In this document: in pieces, positions 22,166 to 32,429 of the stretch
Position numbering within the stretch: the stretch's first letter is position 1
Layout: each line of letters opens with the position of its first letter
NCBI RefSeq assembly: GCF_051020985.1
Contig: NC_134999.1
Span: 29,359,160 to 29,423,159, forward strand
Origin: Nomia melanderi
Lineage: Eukaryota > Arthropoda > Insecta > Hymenoptera > Halictidae
Direction: 5' to 3'
Length of the DNA: 64,000 nucleotides
Program-made: the position numbers and the translations under genes
The notes under the pieces: generated by a model
What the model was told of the DNA's origin: nothing
What the model saw: the letters and a program-made list of their open reading frames with translations, nothing else
Databases searched by the model: none

Positions 22166-23334
22166 AGCTCGAAAACCCCCGACACCTCCACCCACGTCCA
22201 TCCAAAAACGATTTTCCCTCAACATCCGTATCGCCCGTGCATCCGATAGCATTCCTCGCAGCGCCATAACTCGCTTGGCAGAAATCGGGCAGTATCGATT
22301 CGGTATTATTCCGATCCCTCGGACGGGATGTTGATGCGGACCTTCGCTGGAAGTCCACCGGCTCTTCTTCCGCCGTCTCCGTTCGGCGATTCGCCATGAT
22401 CTATAAATCGCGGGGCCAACAGCCACCTCCGCCGACGCGAGCAGGACCTCGTTGTGACTCACCAGTCACAACTTGCACGGAGGACGAGAGTGAAAGAGCC
22501 CAGGCCGGCGCGGAGGAATGGACATTGTGTCTGTGCCCCGGCGAGCGAAAGAAAGGGAGGAAAGCGGCGCGAGAGAGGGATGGTGGTCACGGACGAAGAG
22601 AGACGTGAAACCATGAGACGCACGATGCATAAACCGAGCGAGCGAGAGAGAAAGAGAGAAAGAGAATGAGAGAGAGGGGGGAGAAGAGGAGAGAGAAAAT
22701 GGGGGGAGGACAGAAAGACAGAGGAGGACGAGGCTGCTGCCGGTCGAGCTTCAACAATAACGATTATTTACGCCCGCGGAACATTGACGTTGACGTTTAA
22801 CGTCCCTCTCCTACCGTGAAGGCAACGCTGGCCCGATCGGGCACGACCTTATGGTTCACGGAGGAATTATTGCCGCTTTTAGAGAAATTAATTCTAGGTG
22901 CCGGATCAGGGCTGGCTCGCGGAGCCGTCGTTATTGGCGCGCTGGCAATAATTCAGCAATGACTTTATAGTTCAAGATCATAATTGAAATTCTGGGAGGC
23001 GAGCGCACTTTTAATGTGTCCGACCGGTGAGATGATTTACACGCCGTTACGCGGAAAATTACGACGGAAGTGGGATACGCTCGAGAGGGATGCGTCCGGG
23101 ACATGTTATGTCAGGACGTTATGGCCCGGACGAGCTGCAATTACGAAACAGTCTGTATTTTCGGGTTGTCGCTTGTCGATTATTCGCCGGTTCGGTGATC
23201 GGGGCCGCGGTTGTTGTTTGGGTCGAGTGATGTAAGAGCGAGGAATGGAATTGTATTGGTTGACGGTGGATATATGGTTGGTTGGAGACGAGTTTATTCC
23301 GTGCGTTTGTGCTGAGTTATGCATTAATGGTTAT
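22166..23334. other. CpG island without a gene
   Basis: One of the longest GC-rich islands. Frames overlap on both strands (up to 108 codons) without a domain. From 22750 to 23060 there are several AT-rich motifs in a GC-rich setting (CGATTATTTAC, GGAATTATTGCC, GAAATTAATTC, GCAATAATTC, CATAATTG) that could be homeodomain-type sites, by inference. Confidence 0.5.
22636..22711. repeat. GA-rich microsatellite
   Basis: GAGCGAGCGAGAGAGAAAGA units continue to a G-rich end (ATGGGGGGAGG). An imperfect purine tract inside the island; it accounts for the Arg-Glu-rich frames on the plus strand. Confidence 0.9.
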
Positions 23335-23549
23335 TTAACACTGAAACTACCGAATATATAAATTGACATTTTGAAATTTGTCTACAAAAACTCTACGAGT
23401 GCATCTATTGAAATTTTAATTGATTTATAATTCAGTTTGAGCGTTGCTAAACCAATTTCATCAATCATTTCTCAGTTATCTGTTACCTATTTAATAATTG
23501 CAAAAATAAGGAATCAAGAATGGGTCCCGCCTGGGAGTTTTAGTGTTAA
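23335..23549. mobile_element. family B TTAA MITE (copy 1)
   Basis: Left TTAACACTGAAACTACCGAA pairs with right GGGAGTTTTAGTGTTAA. AAATTGACATTTTGAAATT, ATTGAAATTTTAATTGATTT and TTGCAAAAATAAGGAAT are shared with the copy at 42943. It is 215 bp and lies within about 30 bp of the end of a CpG-rich island. Confidence 0.88.
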
Positions 23550-24904
23550 GATTTGTTGTTTTAATTGTATGAGGTCAGTTTGAATGTTTTTTTGATGTAA
23601 GAGCTTCTTTAGTTCTCTTATGTCGTTTAGATAATTTTATAGTGTTAATACAAATTTTGTATGTGTTTGTTATTTGAAATTTATACTTTAGTGAAGGAGA
23701 ACATGTTTTATTTGTTGTTTGTGGATTTATTTAAAATATACCGTAGAATTAAAACTATGCCGGTATCAGATTGGTTCTAAGTAATATCGAAAAATTATTT
23801 TGATAAAATTATTAATTTTATACATTTATTGAATTGTAGCTTAAATAATTTCGGTTATATTCACTATTTCCAGCTTTTTGTTGCTATGTATATATATACT
23901 TACACAAACTCGTTTAACTATGTTCTACAATGGCAGACACATATTATATGCCAAGTTGTATACGGATATCAAAATTTTACCTAAATGACGAAAAATGCCC
24001 AGAAATAATGAACAAAATTTTATTCTGATAAAAATGGATGTTGCTGTATGAATAGTTGAGCGAATAAAAATTGATTCGTTATTTAGAGTACTTACGTAGA
24101 CTGTTATACGTATACATAATATACCTAAAATAAATGGAAGTAAATTACTGTGGAAATTTAATTGCAATCAGAAAATGTACTGTGTAGTATAAACCTACTC
24201 AGTTTATCTGCTATAAGTTTCATTTATTGCTTCGTCCAAATAGCAAGCCAGAATAAATTGATTATCACTGTGCATAGCGATTGCCGTTAATTAAAACCCA
24301 ACAGCAATTTCACCCAAATGTAGTTGTAACTGCAATCACCAGATAAATCACGATATTTATGCAAATCAGCGGCCGCGGAAACGCAAGTCTAACTGGGACA
24401 ACAGATTTCTCGACACCCGCGTTTCACTGTAAACATATTACACGAATCCTTTCGCGGTCTTTCTTTCACCTTTTCGTCCTTTCTCCTCCCCTATCTCTCT
24501 CGCTCCTCCTCATTCCTTCTGTCGTCCGCCCACGCTGATAAGTATGGAATGTTTAAAGTAACCCAAGCGATTAGAAACCGCTGTATCCAGGAATCAGCAT
24601 TGAAGATCTGAATTTCTATGTAATCACATTCATTATATTTGACATTCTCTATTGTGCCTTCTATGCATCTTCATTCATTTCTAACGATTACATTTCATGC
24701 GGCGATCGGCACGATTCCTTTGTATTAAGTTATTTAAACTTATTAAAACCCTTTGAGCAATTTGTGAAGTTGCTTTTCATGCCTGTTAATTGCTGTGAAA
24801 TTGCATAAAGAAAGGTATTGAACATATAAAGGAACATTTTATCATTAAGATTTTTCTTTTCATGTTCTATTGTACATTCACCGTTTTTCTTTTATAATCC
24901 TATA
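23550..24904. other. AT-rich spacer with a polypyrimidine patch
   Basis: AT-rich, except for a C/T-rich patch at about 24465-24530. No gene and no paired termini recognised. Confidence 0.5.
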
Positions 24905-25031
24905 AAAAGGTATTTGACGAATTACAAATAACCCTAATTCAACACTTACTAAATAACAGAAAAAATGAACAAAGTAAAAAACTACGCGTTGCTGAGAGAA
25001 AATTAAAATGGAAGAAAAAAAACGCAGATTT

Positions 25032-25295
25032 TTAAATCTAAACGTATCGACACTTTGTACCTATCTATTTTTAAAGTAACGAGCCGAATAACTGATTACA
25101 AAATAAATGGAAATAAGTTAGAGGACTGATTTTTCTTAGTGAAAATAGAAACAAGAGGGAAAGACAAAAATGAAAAACTAATGAATCGGACAATACTGGA
25201 GTTAATACAAAGTTAAATAGACGAAATAAAATGTAGAGTTTTAAATTAAATTTTAAAACCGATCATTTGACTGGTTGTGGTACGTTTAGTGTTAA
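25032..25295. mobile_element. family C TTAA MITE (copy 3)
   Basis: Left TTAAATCTAAACGTATCGAC pairs with right GTGGTACGTTTAGTGTTAA. AATAACTGATTACAAAATAA and CATTTGACTGG are shared with 31336-31592. It is 264 bp and apparently inserted in another C copy. Confidence 0.82.
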
Positions 25296-25304
25296 ATGAA
25301 ACAT

Positions 25305-25462
25305 TGACACTAAAACTACTGAACGAACATTTATTTTCCAGGTATTTAAATTACGTTTTTTTTTTAATTGTTAACTAAATTTGAGACAAGAAACGTATTG
25401 TTCTAATTTTCATAAAAAATTGGAAAGGAGCCATTCCATCTGGTCGGTAGTTGCAATATTAA
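25305..25462. mobile_element. family B element, shortened (copy 3)
   Basis: Left end TTGACACTAAAACTACTGAA (TTAA decayed) and right GGTAGTTGCAATATTAA. ATTGTTCTAATTTTCATAA matches the 14613 copy. About 158 bp, so it is internally deleted relative to about 220 bp. Confidence 0.65.
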
Positions 25463-25502
25463 AACCCGTCGTTTGACCGGTCGCGGTACGTTTTGCCTTA
25501 AG

Positions 25503-26039
25503 AAACAGTTCAACTTATCGAGACTCATTGTTCAGCTTACAGAAAAAGAAAAAGAAGCAATCGCCATTTGAAATCGTCGGAACGTCACAACACCGCACAA
25601 CACGGATTACGAAAGACCGTGGAAGCGTTCGGGAGACCTTTAGAACGATTAATCGATCTCCACCCCGCGAGGTGTCTTCACCCATGAATTTTGTGATGTA
25701 TAGAACGTGAACGATTCAGCGGCAAGGCGGCCCAGATACGCCGCTATCGAGGGACGCGATCTAGCCTCGTCATCGGGGAATGTGGGAGTGTCGCAAAAGG
25801 ATCATCCGCGTCTCCGGCGAAACAAAAAGATCGGTGACAGCCGGTCGACGTAAAGGTGTCATAAAGGGGCGTGAAGGTTCGTCACAGGCTGCTTGTCGTT
25901 CGATTGCCAGCTTCCCTTCATGTTCCTTTGCACCTTGATCCTCGTTATTCGACACTGCACCGAGCTAATTCAATTATCGTATCGAGGATCGTGTCTGCGA
26001 ATATGGATGATATTCAACCTCTTCAGGGCCGAATTCTTT
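25503..26039. other. CpG-rich segment, no gene
   Basis: GC-richer from about 25560 to 25990. The short frames (60-69 codons) have no domain. Nothing else recognised. Confidence 0.45.
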
Positions 26040-26251
26040 TTAACCCCTTGCCTTATAACAACATGTTAGACTCGTGGTGAATATTTTTAACATAATTTAA
26101 CAAACATGAATATTACGCGATTCATTTGAATTCAAAATAAATATTATTCTACTGTAATCAATTATTATACATAAATTAAAAAACAGCATTATAATGACTA
26201 AGTAGTTGTATCAGTCAGAGTTGAAAAAGAAATCATAGGGCAAGGGGTTAA
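26040..26251. mobile_element. family E TTAA MITE (copy 3)
   Basis: Left TTAACCCCTTGCCTTATAAC pairs with right ATCATAGGGCAAGGGGTTAA, nearly perfect over about 16 bp. It is 212 bp. Its right TTAA is also the left TTAA of the D element that follows. Confidence 0.85.
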
Positions 26252-26577
26252 TCGTTTGAGTATCAGAGGTTTATAAAAAAATACGGTCCTTTGTCGAGAA
26301 AAACCAGACAGCGCAAAAGCGGTTGTCTTAATCTATGTTAATATTATTATGTATATGTATTAATTTCTAATAGGTAACAACAAAATACAAAATGTATTAC
26401 TTAGATTACTTATATGCAAAAAGAGTAGCGATGCGACGTACATGTGTCTGAAAAGTTGAGCGCGCTTCGTCAGATTGTGAGTACACCGTCAGTTGTCGGT
26501 ATCGTTCAAATGCTCTGAGTTTTTTCGACATGAAATCTGAAGAGAGCGGAAACGGCGCGTAGGACTCAAACGGTTAA
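26248..26577. mobile_element. family D TTAA element (copy 3)
   Basis: Left TTAATCGTTTGAGTATCAG pairs with right GGACTCAAACGGTTAA. Its first 50 bp (AAAAAAATACGGTC...GTCGAG) resemble the D copy at 28637. It is 330 bp and abuts E copy 3 at a shared TTAA. Confidence 0.72.
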
Positions 26578-26689
26578 GGACGAATACAGATGATTCTAGT
26601 TTTCGTTTGATTACAGTTCATTTTGTTAAAACAGTACGAAGACGGACGAAGGGATTTATGAAAAACATACGAAGGAAATGTTAGTGTCC

Positions 26690-26830
26690 ATTCGATGGAC
26701 ATTAATGTTGGACTAAAATTAAATTCCAGTGTATTTGAAGAGGTTAAGGAAAAGGAAAATAATCTACTGTTATCATTTTTATAGGGATTATATATCAATC
26801 GTATTGGATACTCGGTAGTTCTAGTGTTAA
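26690..26830 (-). mobile_element. family F fragment (copy 5)
   Basis: Read on the minus strand it starts TTAACACTAGAACTACCGAG, then TACGATTGATA and TAATCCCTATAAAAAT, as in the F copy at 14461. Only this end is recognisable, so the left boundary is approximate. Confidence 0.6.
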
Positions 26831-27379
26831 GGAACTGTAATTTTCAATATTTTTTTTGGATATTTGTAAACTTGGAAGAGATATTATGCTCTTTAAAAAT
26901 GTTGCTTGAAGAATGTTTTATAACATTTGTTTCGTAAGATTTGGTACTGTTATAGTAAATATATTATTATCAACGCAGTAGAAATATAAGCATAGAATTC
27001 TTGCAATCTTTTATATTATACATATTATTACAGTACTTTATATTCCATTTATGAAATATTCTCCTTCCTCCAACAGAGGAACCAAATATTACAAGAACCG
27101 GTCTTCCATTAACTCCACTCGAAAATATTTTCACATCCCCTGTGTATTAAAACACTCTCCAACTTACGTTATCTAACCATACGAACACTTGATAATTAAT
27201 TAAAAACGAACCATCGAAATCTAAAAAAAAACTCCAACAATCTATGCAAACATAAAAACTCCCCCCAAATCCTCAACCACCAAATGAAAATTTCATTTGC
27301 AATCTTCGAAACACCCCTCGCATCACAAAAACTCCACAAAGCGACCACTGCAACAAAATTAGCAATCAACATCCGACCA
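26831..27379. other. AT-rich non-coding spacer
   Basis: No gene or paired termini recognised. CAAATGAAAATTTCATTTG at about 27281-27299 is a near-perfect small palindrome. Confidence 0.5.
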
Positions 27380-28247
27380 CAGTAAATTCTCGAATCCGTG
27401 CGAAAGAGGCCTCAGCGAGAGATCATCCCCAAGGGTACTCGAGCGGGCAGCAGTGTAGCCGCGATCCGCCGCTATCGGCGTCGCCATCATCTATGAAGAC
27501 GCTGAGAGAAAAGAATAAAATAGCCGAAGAAAACACTGTGTAGGTATGACTCAGAGGTATTTGAGATTCCAGCGGAGAGTGCCAGGACGTTTGGTCCCGT
27601 TTCCAGTCGCCCTGGTCGGGGCCACGGTTTTGTGGCTGCTCATTGGCCCCCGTGGGGGTATCGAGCCAACCGTGTCCCATTATCCCATGCTAATTCCCTG
27701 GCTACGGCTGTCATTGCCTCGAGGCGAGGACTGACAAGTAACACCTCTTGTCTCGTGTTTCACTCGGCCGTAGGAGTGTCTCCTCTCTTGCTCGCCCCGC
27801 CAGCGAAGTCTTTTTCCCCCCAGTCATTGGTCCCCGCCGCGGAATCATCTCTTTTTAATTCGGCCCGGCTCGTCTCTATTTCTCCTATTCGGCTCCGGGG
27901 CCAGCCGATACGTTTCTACGTCTGTCTCCTCGGGCCCCGTCTACCCTTCGAGGCTGCGTGTCCCTCCCGGGTCCTCGTGGGCTCATCCTCACGCTGGCCG
28001 GGGTCCGAAAATCAACTCGTCATGCTCGCTTCATTTTCTGGCCGATGTAAAACAGCCATTTGTTAGGTCGTGTCAAGCATCGCAAGAACGTCCGCGGGGT
28101 GTCCCGCTCCTTGGACGGCCACGAATGGCATATCGATTGGCGATTCATGCGATCGACGCCTGATAATAAATATCCGTGAGCGGGAACGGTGTAACACTCG
28201 AAACCCACCTCGGATGGAATCCTACCTCGGCCTTACTCCTGGTGTTA
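27380..28247. other. CpG island without a gene
   Basis: GC-rich, with a longest plus frame of 144 codons (27632-28066). Its composition (Pro, Ser, Arg, Leu) and the equally open opposite strand indicate composition, not coding. It ends exactly at the left TTAA of a C element. Confidence 0.55.
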
Positions 28248-28326
28248 TTAACACTGAACATACCGCGACCGATCGATTGACTGGTTTTCAAATTTCATTC
28301 AAAATCCCGCGTTCTCTTTTATTCTT

Positions 28327-28562
28327 TTAACCCTTTGCGCTCGAGAGGTGACTCTTACTCGTTGTCAGTAAAACTATAAAATTTGATATTTAATATTATA
28401 CCTCGTATAATCCATCAATTTGAGAAATATTGAAATAAAATAACTTTGTTCCTCAATGTACATGTGATTTCTCTTCGAATTAGTTTCACAAAATGTCATT
28501 TTTATCTCATCGGATAATGTTAAAATATTTCTAGTAATAAACTTCCGAGTGCCTAGGGTTAA
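28327..28562. mobile_element. family A TTAA MITE (copy 1)
   Basis: Left TTAACCCTTTGCGCTCGAGA pairs with right TTCCGAGTGCCTAGGGTTAA. TGAGAAATATTGAAATAAAA and CTCATCGGATAATGTTA match the copies at 60500 and 60924. It is 236 bp and inserted in C with TTAA on both sides. The CCC start with TTAA target is typical of piggyBac elements. Confidence 0.88.
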
Positions 28563-28636
28563 CTTTATATTAATTTTTATATTGTCCGATTAATCAGTTT
28601 CTCACTTTTTATATTTCCTTCTGTTTCTGTTTCCAT

Positions 28637-28883
28637 TCGCCGTTTGAGTGTCATGGGTCTTTGCAAAAATCCGGTCGAGAAATGCTAAGCGACGCCATCG
28701 CGCTTTTTTCGTTTTAGCTCAGAAACTGAATTTTCTAAGCAGGCAATAGAAAAAATGAGAATTTAATAATTAGAAGCAAGACGAATAAATAAATTTCATT
28801 TGATTCTGCGAACCGATAGGCTAGCACTTTTAGGCAGTATACCGGAGAAGCGCGATCGTGACGCTTGTCACTCAAACAGTTGA
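28637..28883. mobile_element. family D MITE (copy 2)
   Basis: Left CCGTTTGAGTGTCA pairs with right TGTCACTCAAACAGTTGA; the TTAA on each side has decayed. AGCTCAGAAACTGAATTTTC and GCGAACCGATAGGCTAGCAC match copy 1 at 9623. About 247 bp, inside the C element. Confidence 0.8.
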
Positions 28884-28986
28884 GAAACTTTTATCTTTTA
28901 ATTTGTTTACCTTTATTTCGTAACCAGTTATTTGACTGGTTATGATAGGAATAAGTATATACAAAGTACCGATACGTTTAGTGTTA

Positions 28987-29389
28987 CTGCTTCTTTTTCG
29001 AACTATTCTGTATGTATTTTCGAATGAATCAATGATTTTAACCACACCTTTATCATCTACGAGGCTGCAGGGTACAGTGGGAATAAAAGTAACATCATCA
29101 TTTATTTATCACTTAAAAAAAATTGCATTTCGAATGTTTCACCCGCAGTTACTAGTTCCTAACATATTAAATTTATTATCTATTACACTGTATTACAATG
29201 ACACGATACACAAAATACAAACAAATTAGCAGATATTCATCTACTCCATACAATCACTTTATTATCCTTTCCTAATACTAACCTTACCTTCAAAACTCAA
29301 TACACAAGTTTAATACATCAACACTCGGATTTACATTGAACATTACAAACCCGCAATTTCCCCCGAACCCCACAAATCACAATACAATA
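28987..29389. other. AT-rich non-coding spacer
   Basis: A 95-codon plus frame (28942-29229) starts inside the C element and is rich in Leu, Ile, Tyr and Thr, as random AT-rich DNA would be. No gene recognised. Confidence 0.5.
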
Positions 29390-30070
29390 CCATATTTCAA
29401 AGCGGCCGAGCGTCTTCCACTTAATTGTTTCAAAGAAAAAGGTGCGCGTCCTTTACGCAAACTAACGAGACAACGTCGCGACAATTTATTATTTCAAAGG
29501 ATCACGTTCGGAAAGCGTCGTCCTCGTTAAGCACCGAAAAGATATTTAGAAACGGCTCGAACGAATAGGCAACAGGGAATCGTCCATCATGCGGGTCGTA
29601 AAGGGGATGATATCCTTTCGATATAGACGTAAAATTTGATTAACCATCAACGCGCAATCGCCGAACGGTTAAGCTGGTTAAAGGAGCAAGCGCAAACGCA
29701 TTTGTTGCGTGAAATTTCACGATGTGCCCAGAACAGATCGGTGTCGCGCCGCTTAGTCGTTCGTTGGCCTCGTGGACGCTCGTTACGGCGCGGCGCTGTC
29801 TCGTAAATAACTGTCTTATATTCTCGCTCTCCTCTCTTCGGTTCTGTTCCCCCGAACCGTATTCATTCGCTGTTACCGCCGTTTAGAGGTCGTTGCTGGT
29901 TTTATGAAACACTCGAAAATCCGTTGTAACTGTCACGTCGCCGCCACGGACTCATCGAAGACGGTATACCGGGAACGGTGGATCAAAAAACGGACAATTA
30001 AGAATTCGGTGCGCTTCAACGCTCTGAGTGACCGATCAACCCCCTTCCAGAAAATCGTCGCGGACCTTTA
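29390..30070. other. CpG-rich segment, no gene
   Basis: GC- and CpG-rich. The short frames have no domain. TTAACCCTCCATGGGACG just beyond its end (30068) resembles a solo TTAACCC terminus, but no partner was found. Confidence 0.45.
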
Positions 30071-31090
30071 ACCCTCCATGGGACGAATTTTTGTTTGTTG
30101 TAATAAATATCAACGTATGAATAGAAGTTAACAATGCATACAATAGTTTTAAGAATTTCATTAGAACGAATATGTTTTGTGCCTTTGAAGTAACAATGAC
30201 GTTGAACGTTTACGCGGTGAAAAGTTAAATTAATCAATATTAATTTTGTTTTATGATATTCTGTGGTAGGTATTGGTCAGTTTGGAAACATCTTTATGTT
30301 TTCTGTACTCTTAGGATTGTTCAATATGGATAAGGACAGCTGGACATGGTATTTTGTATATTAATTTCTTAATATAATATTAATGTAATATTAGGTATAT
30401 GTTATATTACATATGTTAAAAATATATTATATTACTGTATGTTTAAATTAACATATTTACTCTTATTGAATTTATTTCATTCGATATTTTGTTGTAGATA
30501 TACACCAGTTTGGAAATATTTTAATGCTTTTTGTCTTCTCCTCCATAATTGAAAACGGAAGTTGTGGAGATTGATTTAGGTCTGCGTGATGTAGCTTAGA
30601 GAAGCTGAATATGGTAAGTCGTATATTAATTGCTTAATATAATATTATATGTTTAAATGATAAGGTATCTACTAAGTGGAGTTTATAGTTTCAGGATGTG
30701 TACTCAGGGACGATAATGCTACCACTTAAGAAAGTAAACTGACTGGTTATTTTTATTTCATTATTATGACATTGCTCCAATTTGAACTCATTATTTTATT
30801 CAGAGTAATTTCAAGATCGCTCAGTTATAAGTCATTGAACTCTCTTTAACCCGGACTACAATGTCGCATTATAAGAGACAGATATTAAGGTGGGAAAAAA
30901 TGTCGATACAGGCACTTGAAGTGACGTTCAAAATAATATTCAAAACATTTATTTTTATCACTGTCATATAGTCTCTATATATCTATAGTGACTATAGTCA
31001 TATAGTCTCAACTTAGTAATTCTTTCTTATCCTTCACAGCAGTGAAGTAATAACAAATGTACAATTTTCTTCCCTTTAAATTATCCTTCT
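30071..31090. other. AT-rich spacer with small CTATAG palindromes
   Basis: AT-rich. At about 30963-31012 the motif ATAGTC/GACTAT recurs several times (TATAGTGACTATAGTCATAT), similar to motifs in element J at 35.5-35.9 kb. No gene recognised. Confidence 0.45.
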
Positions 31091-31339
31091 TCAACCCCTT
31101 GCCTTTTATTCTGTCAGATTGGGAACGAAAATTTCACACAAAATATTAACAAACATATATGTCAATATTTATCATTCAAATTATATATTATTCCCCTATT
31201 ATCAAACTATTATGCTCTACAACAAACGTAGATATAGAATAAACCTAAAATTCTAAAAATTCCCCTTTCTTAGTAAATTATTAATGACAAAGCATTTCTA
31301 TGAATCATAGTCGAAACAAATCATAAGATAAGGAGTTAA
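31091..31339. mobile_element. family E MITE (copy 4)
   Basis: Left TCAACCCCTTGCCTTTTATT (first T of TTAA mutated or shifted) pairs with right AATCATAAGATAAGGAGTTAA. It is 249 bp. Its terminal TTAA is also the left TTAA of the adjoining C element. Confidence 0.75.
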
Positions 31340-31592
31340 CACTAAATGTATCAGTACTTTGTACACGCCTACTTCTAAAATATTCGGTCGAATAAATGAG
31401 TACAAAATAAATGTAAACAAGTTAGACGATCCGTATTTCTTACTACAAATACAAATAGAAAGAAAGATGAATATTGAAAAACTGATTAACCGGATAATAT
31501 AGGAATTGATATAAAGTGAAATGGACGAAAGAAAGCGCAGAATTTGAAATCAAATTTTCAAACCAGTCATTTGACTGGTCGCGGTACGTTAA
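31336..31592. mobile_element. family C TTAA MITE (copy 1)
   Basis: Left TTAACACTAAATGTATCAGT; right ACTGGTCGCGGTACGTTAA, where the usual last bases before TTAA are missing. CGAATAAATGAGTACAAAAT and AAAAACTGATTAACCGGATA are typical. It is 257 bp and one of the best preserved C copies. Confidence 0.88.
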
Positions 31593-32429
31593 GAACGTCG
31601 AACAGAAATAAAATACATGTTAGTTCGTTAGTTATTCTACGTGCACCAGGGGAAAGCAGAACGACCGGAAAAGTATATCCCGATTAATTTCTGTCCATGA
31701 TGGGCGTACCCTGAAATCCAAATGCGAATTCTCGATGGACGCTTCTAGATTACGAAGGGCAGACAATGTGGGGACGTTCCGGGGATCTACTTTGTTAACC
31801 ATGAAGAACACGGAACAGGAACGCTTTGGTATGCGCAGCATCGTTGTCTTTACACCGGCTTGAACCAAATTTATGTGGCACCGGGAGCCGAGGGTGTGCA
31901 TTTGAATCCGGGATGAGACACATCCATATTTTTTTCTTTACGACCGCATGTTCTGTCGTGCATGGAACCGTGTGCCGGATGTAGCGCGCCGGAGCGACAC
32001 TTTTGCGACGACACGTGACCTCCAACGCGGGCCCACGGAATTTCTTTCTTTTTGCCACGACCTGCTCCTTATTTTACGTTTCGATTATCCGTCGACGTTT
32101 TCGAGACTATGACCTAACCTCCCTCGCCTTCGCCAGGACGTCTTTGTTGGCATTCTGTTCTATCGATAGGACACCTAGAATTGTGATGTAAGAGTTCTAG
32201 TTTGGTTTGTTAATATTTTTCATGTTTACTGTTGATTTTTTTAGAGTGCATCAGGTTTTGATTAATATTGTTTTAGTTTGAAAGAGACGTAACTTCTGAT
32301 TCATAATTTTGTGTGTAGTAAATATATTAATAAACTCGTACTATTCGTATATCAGTTATCCGCTGCTTTATTTATATGTGTATTGACTGGTATTTCAATT
32401 TCGATACAATAGAATGTCTATTATATGAA
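31593..32429. other. GC-rich segment followed by AT-rich DNA
   Basis: The part from 31630 to about 32180 is GC- and CpG-rich with overlapping short frames (up to 89 codons) on both strands. None is recognisable. The rest is AT-rich spacer. Confidence 0.45.

Larger units (their letters stand above)
24905..25502. mobile_element. family C element (outer copy) interrupted by C and B
   Basis: The left part reads like a decayed C interior in reverse orientation (GACGAATTACAAATAA, GAAAAAATGAACAAAGT, ACGCAGATTT). The right end ACCCGTCGTTTGACCGGTCG then CGGTACGTTTTGCCTTAA is a C terminus. An intact C (25032) and a B (25305) sit between. The left TTAA of the outer copy is not recognisable. Confidence 0.55.
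28248..28986. mobile_element. family C element carrying A and D insertions
   Basis: Left TTAACACTGAACATACCGCG; right CGATACGTTTAGTGTTAC. It is interrupted at 28327-28562 (A) and about 28637-28883 (D). The spliced remainder has the C order: GACTGGTTTTCAAATTTC, TGTCCGATTAATCAGTTTC, TATTTGACTGG. Its length, about 264 bp, equals the uninterrupted copy at 25032. Confidence 0.88.

Noticed and set aside
21588..22334. Two similar open frames sharing FFNNFLTALWGIPLYH
   Set aside because: They are the same duplicated DNA read twice. A 4-bp indel changes the frame between the copies, and the upstream part of the first lies in a transposon.
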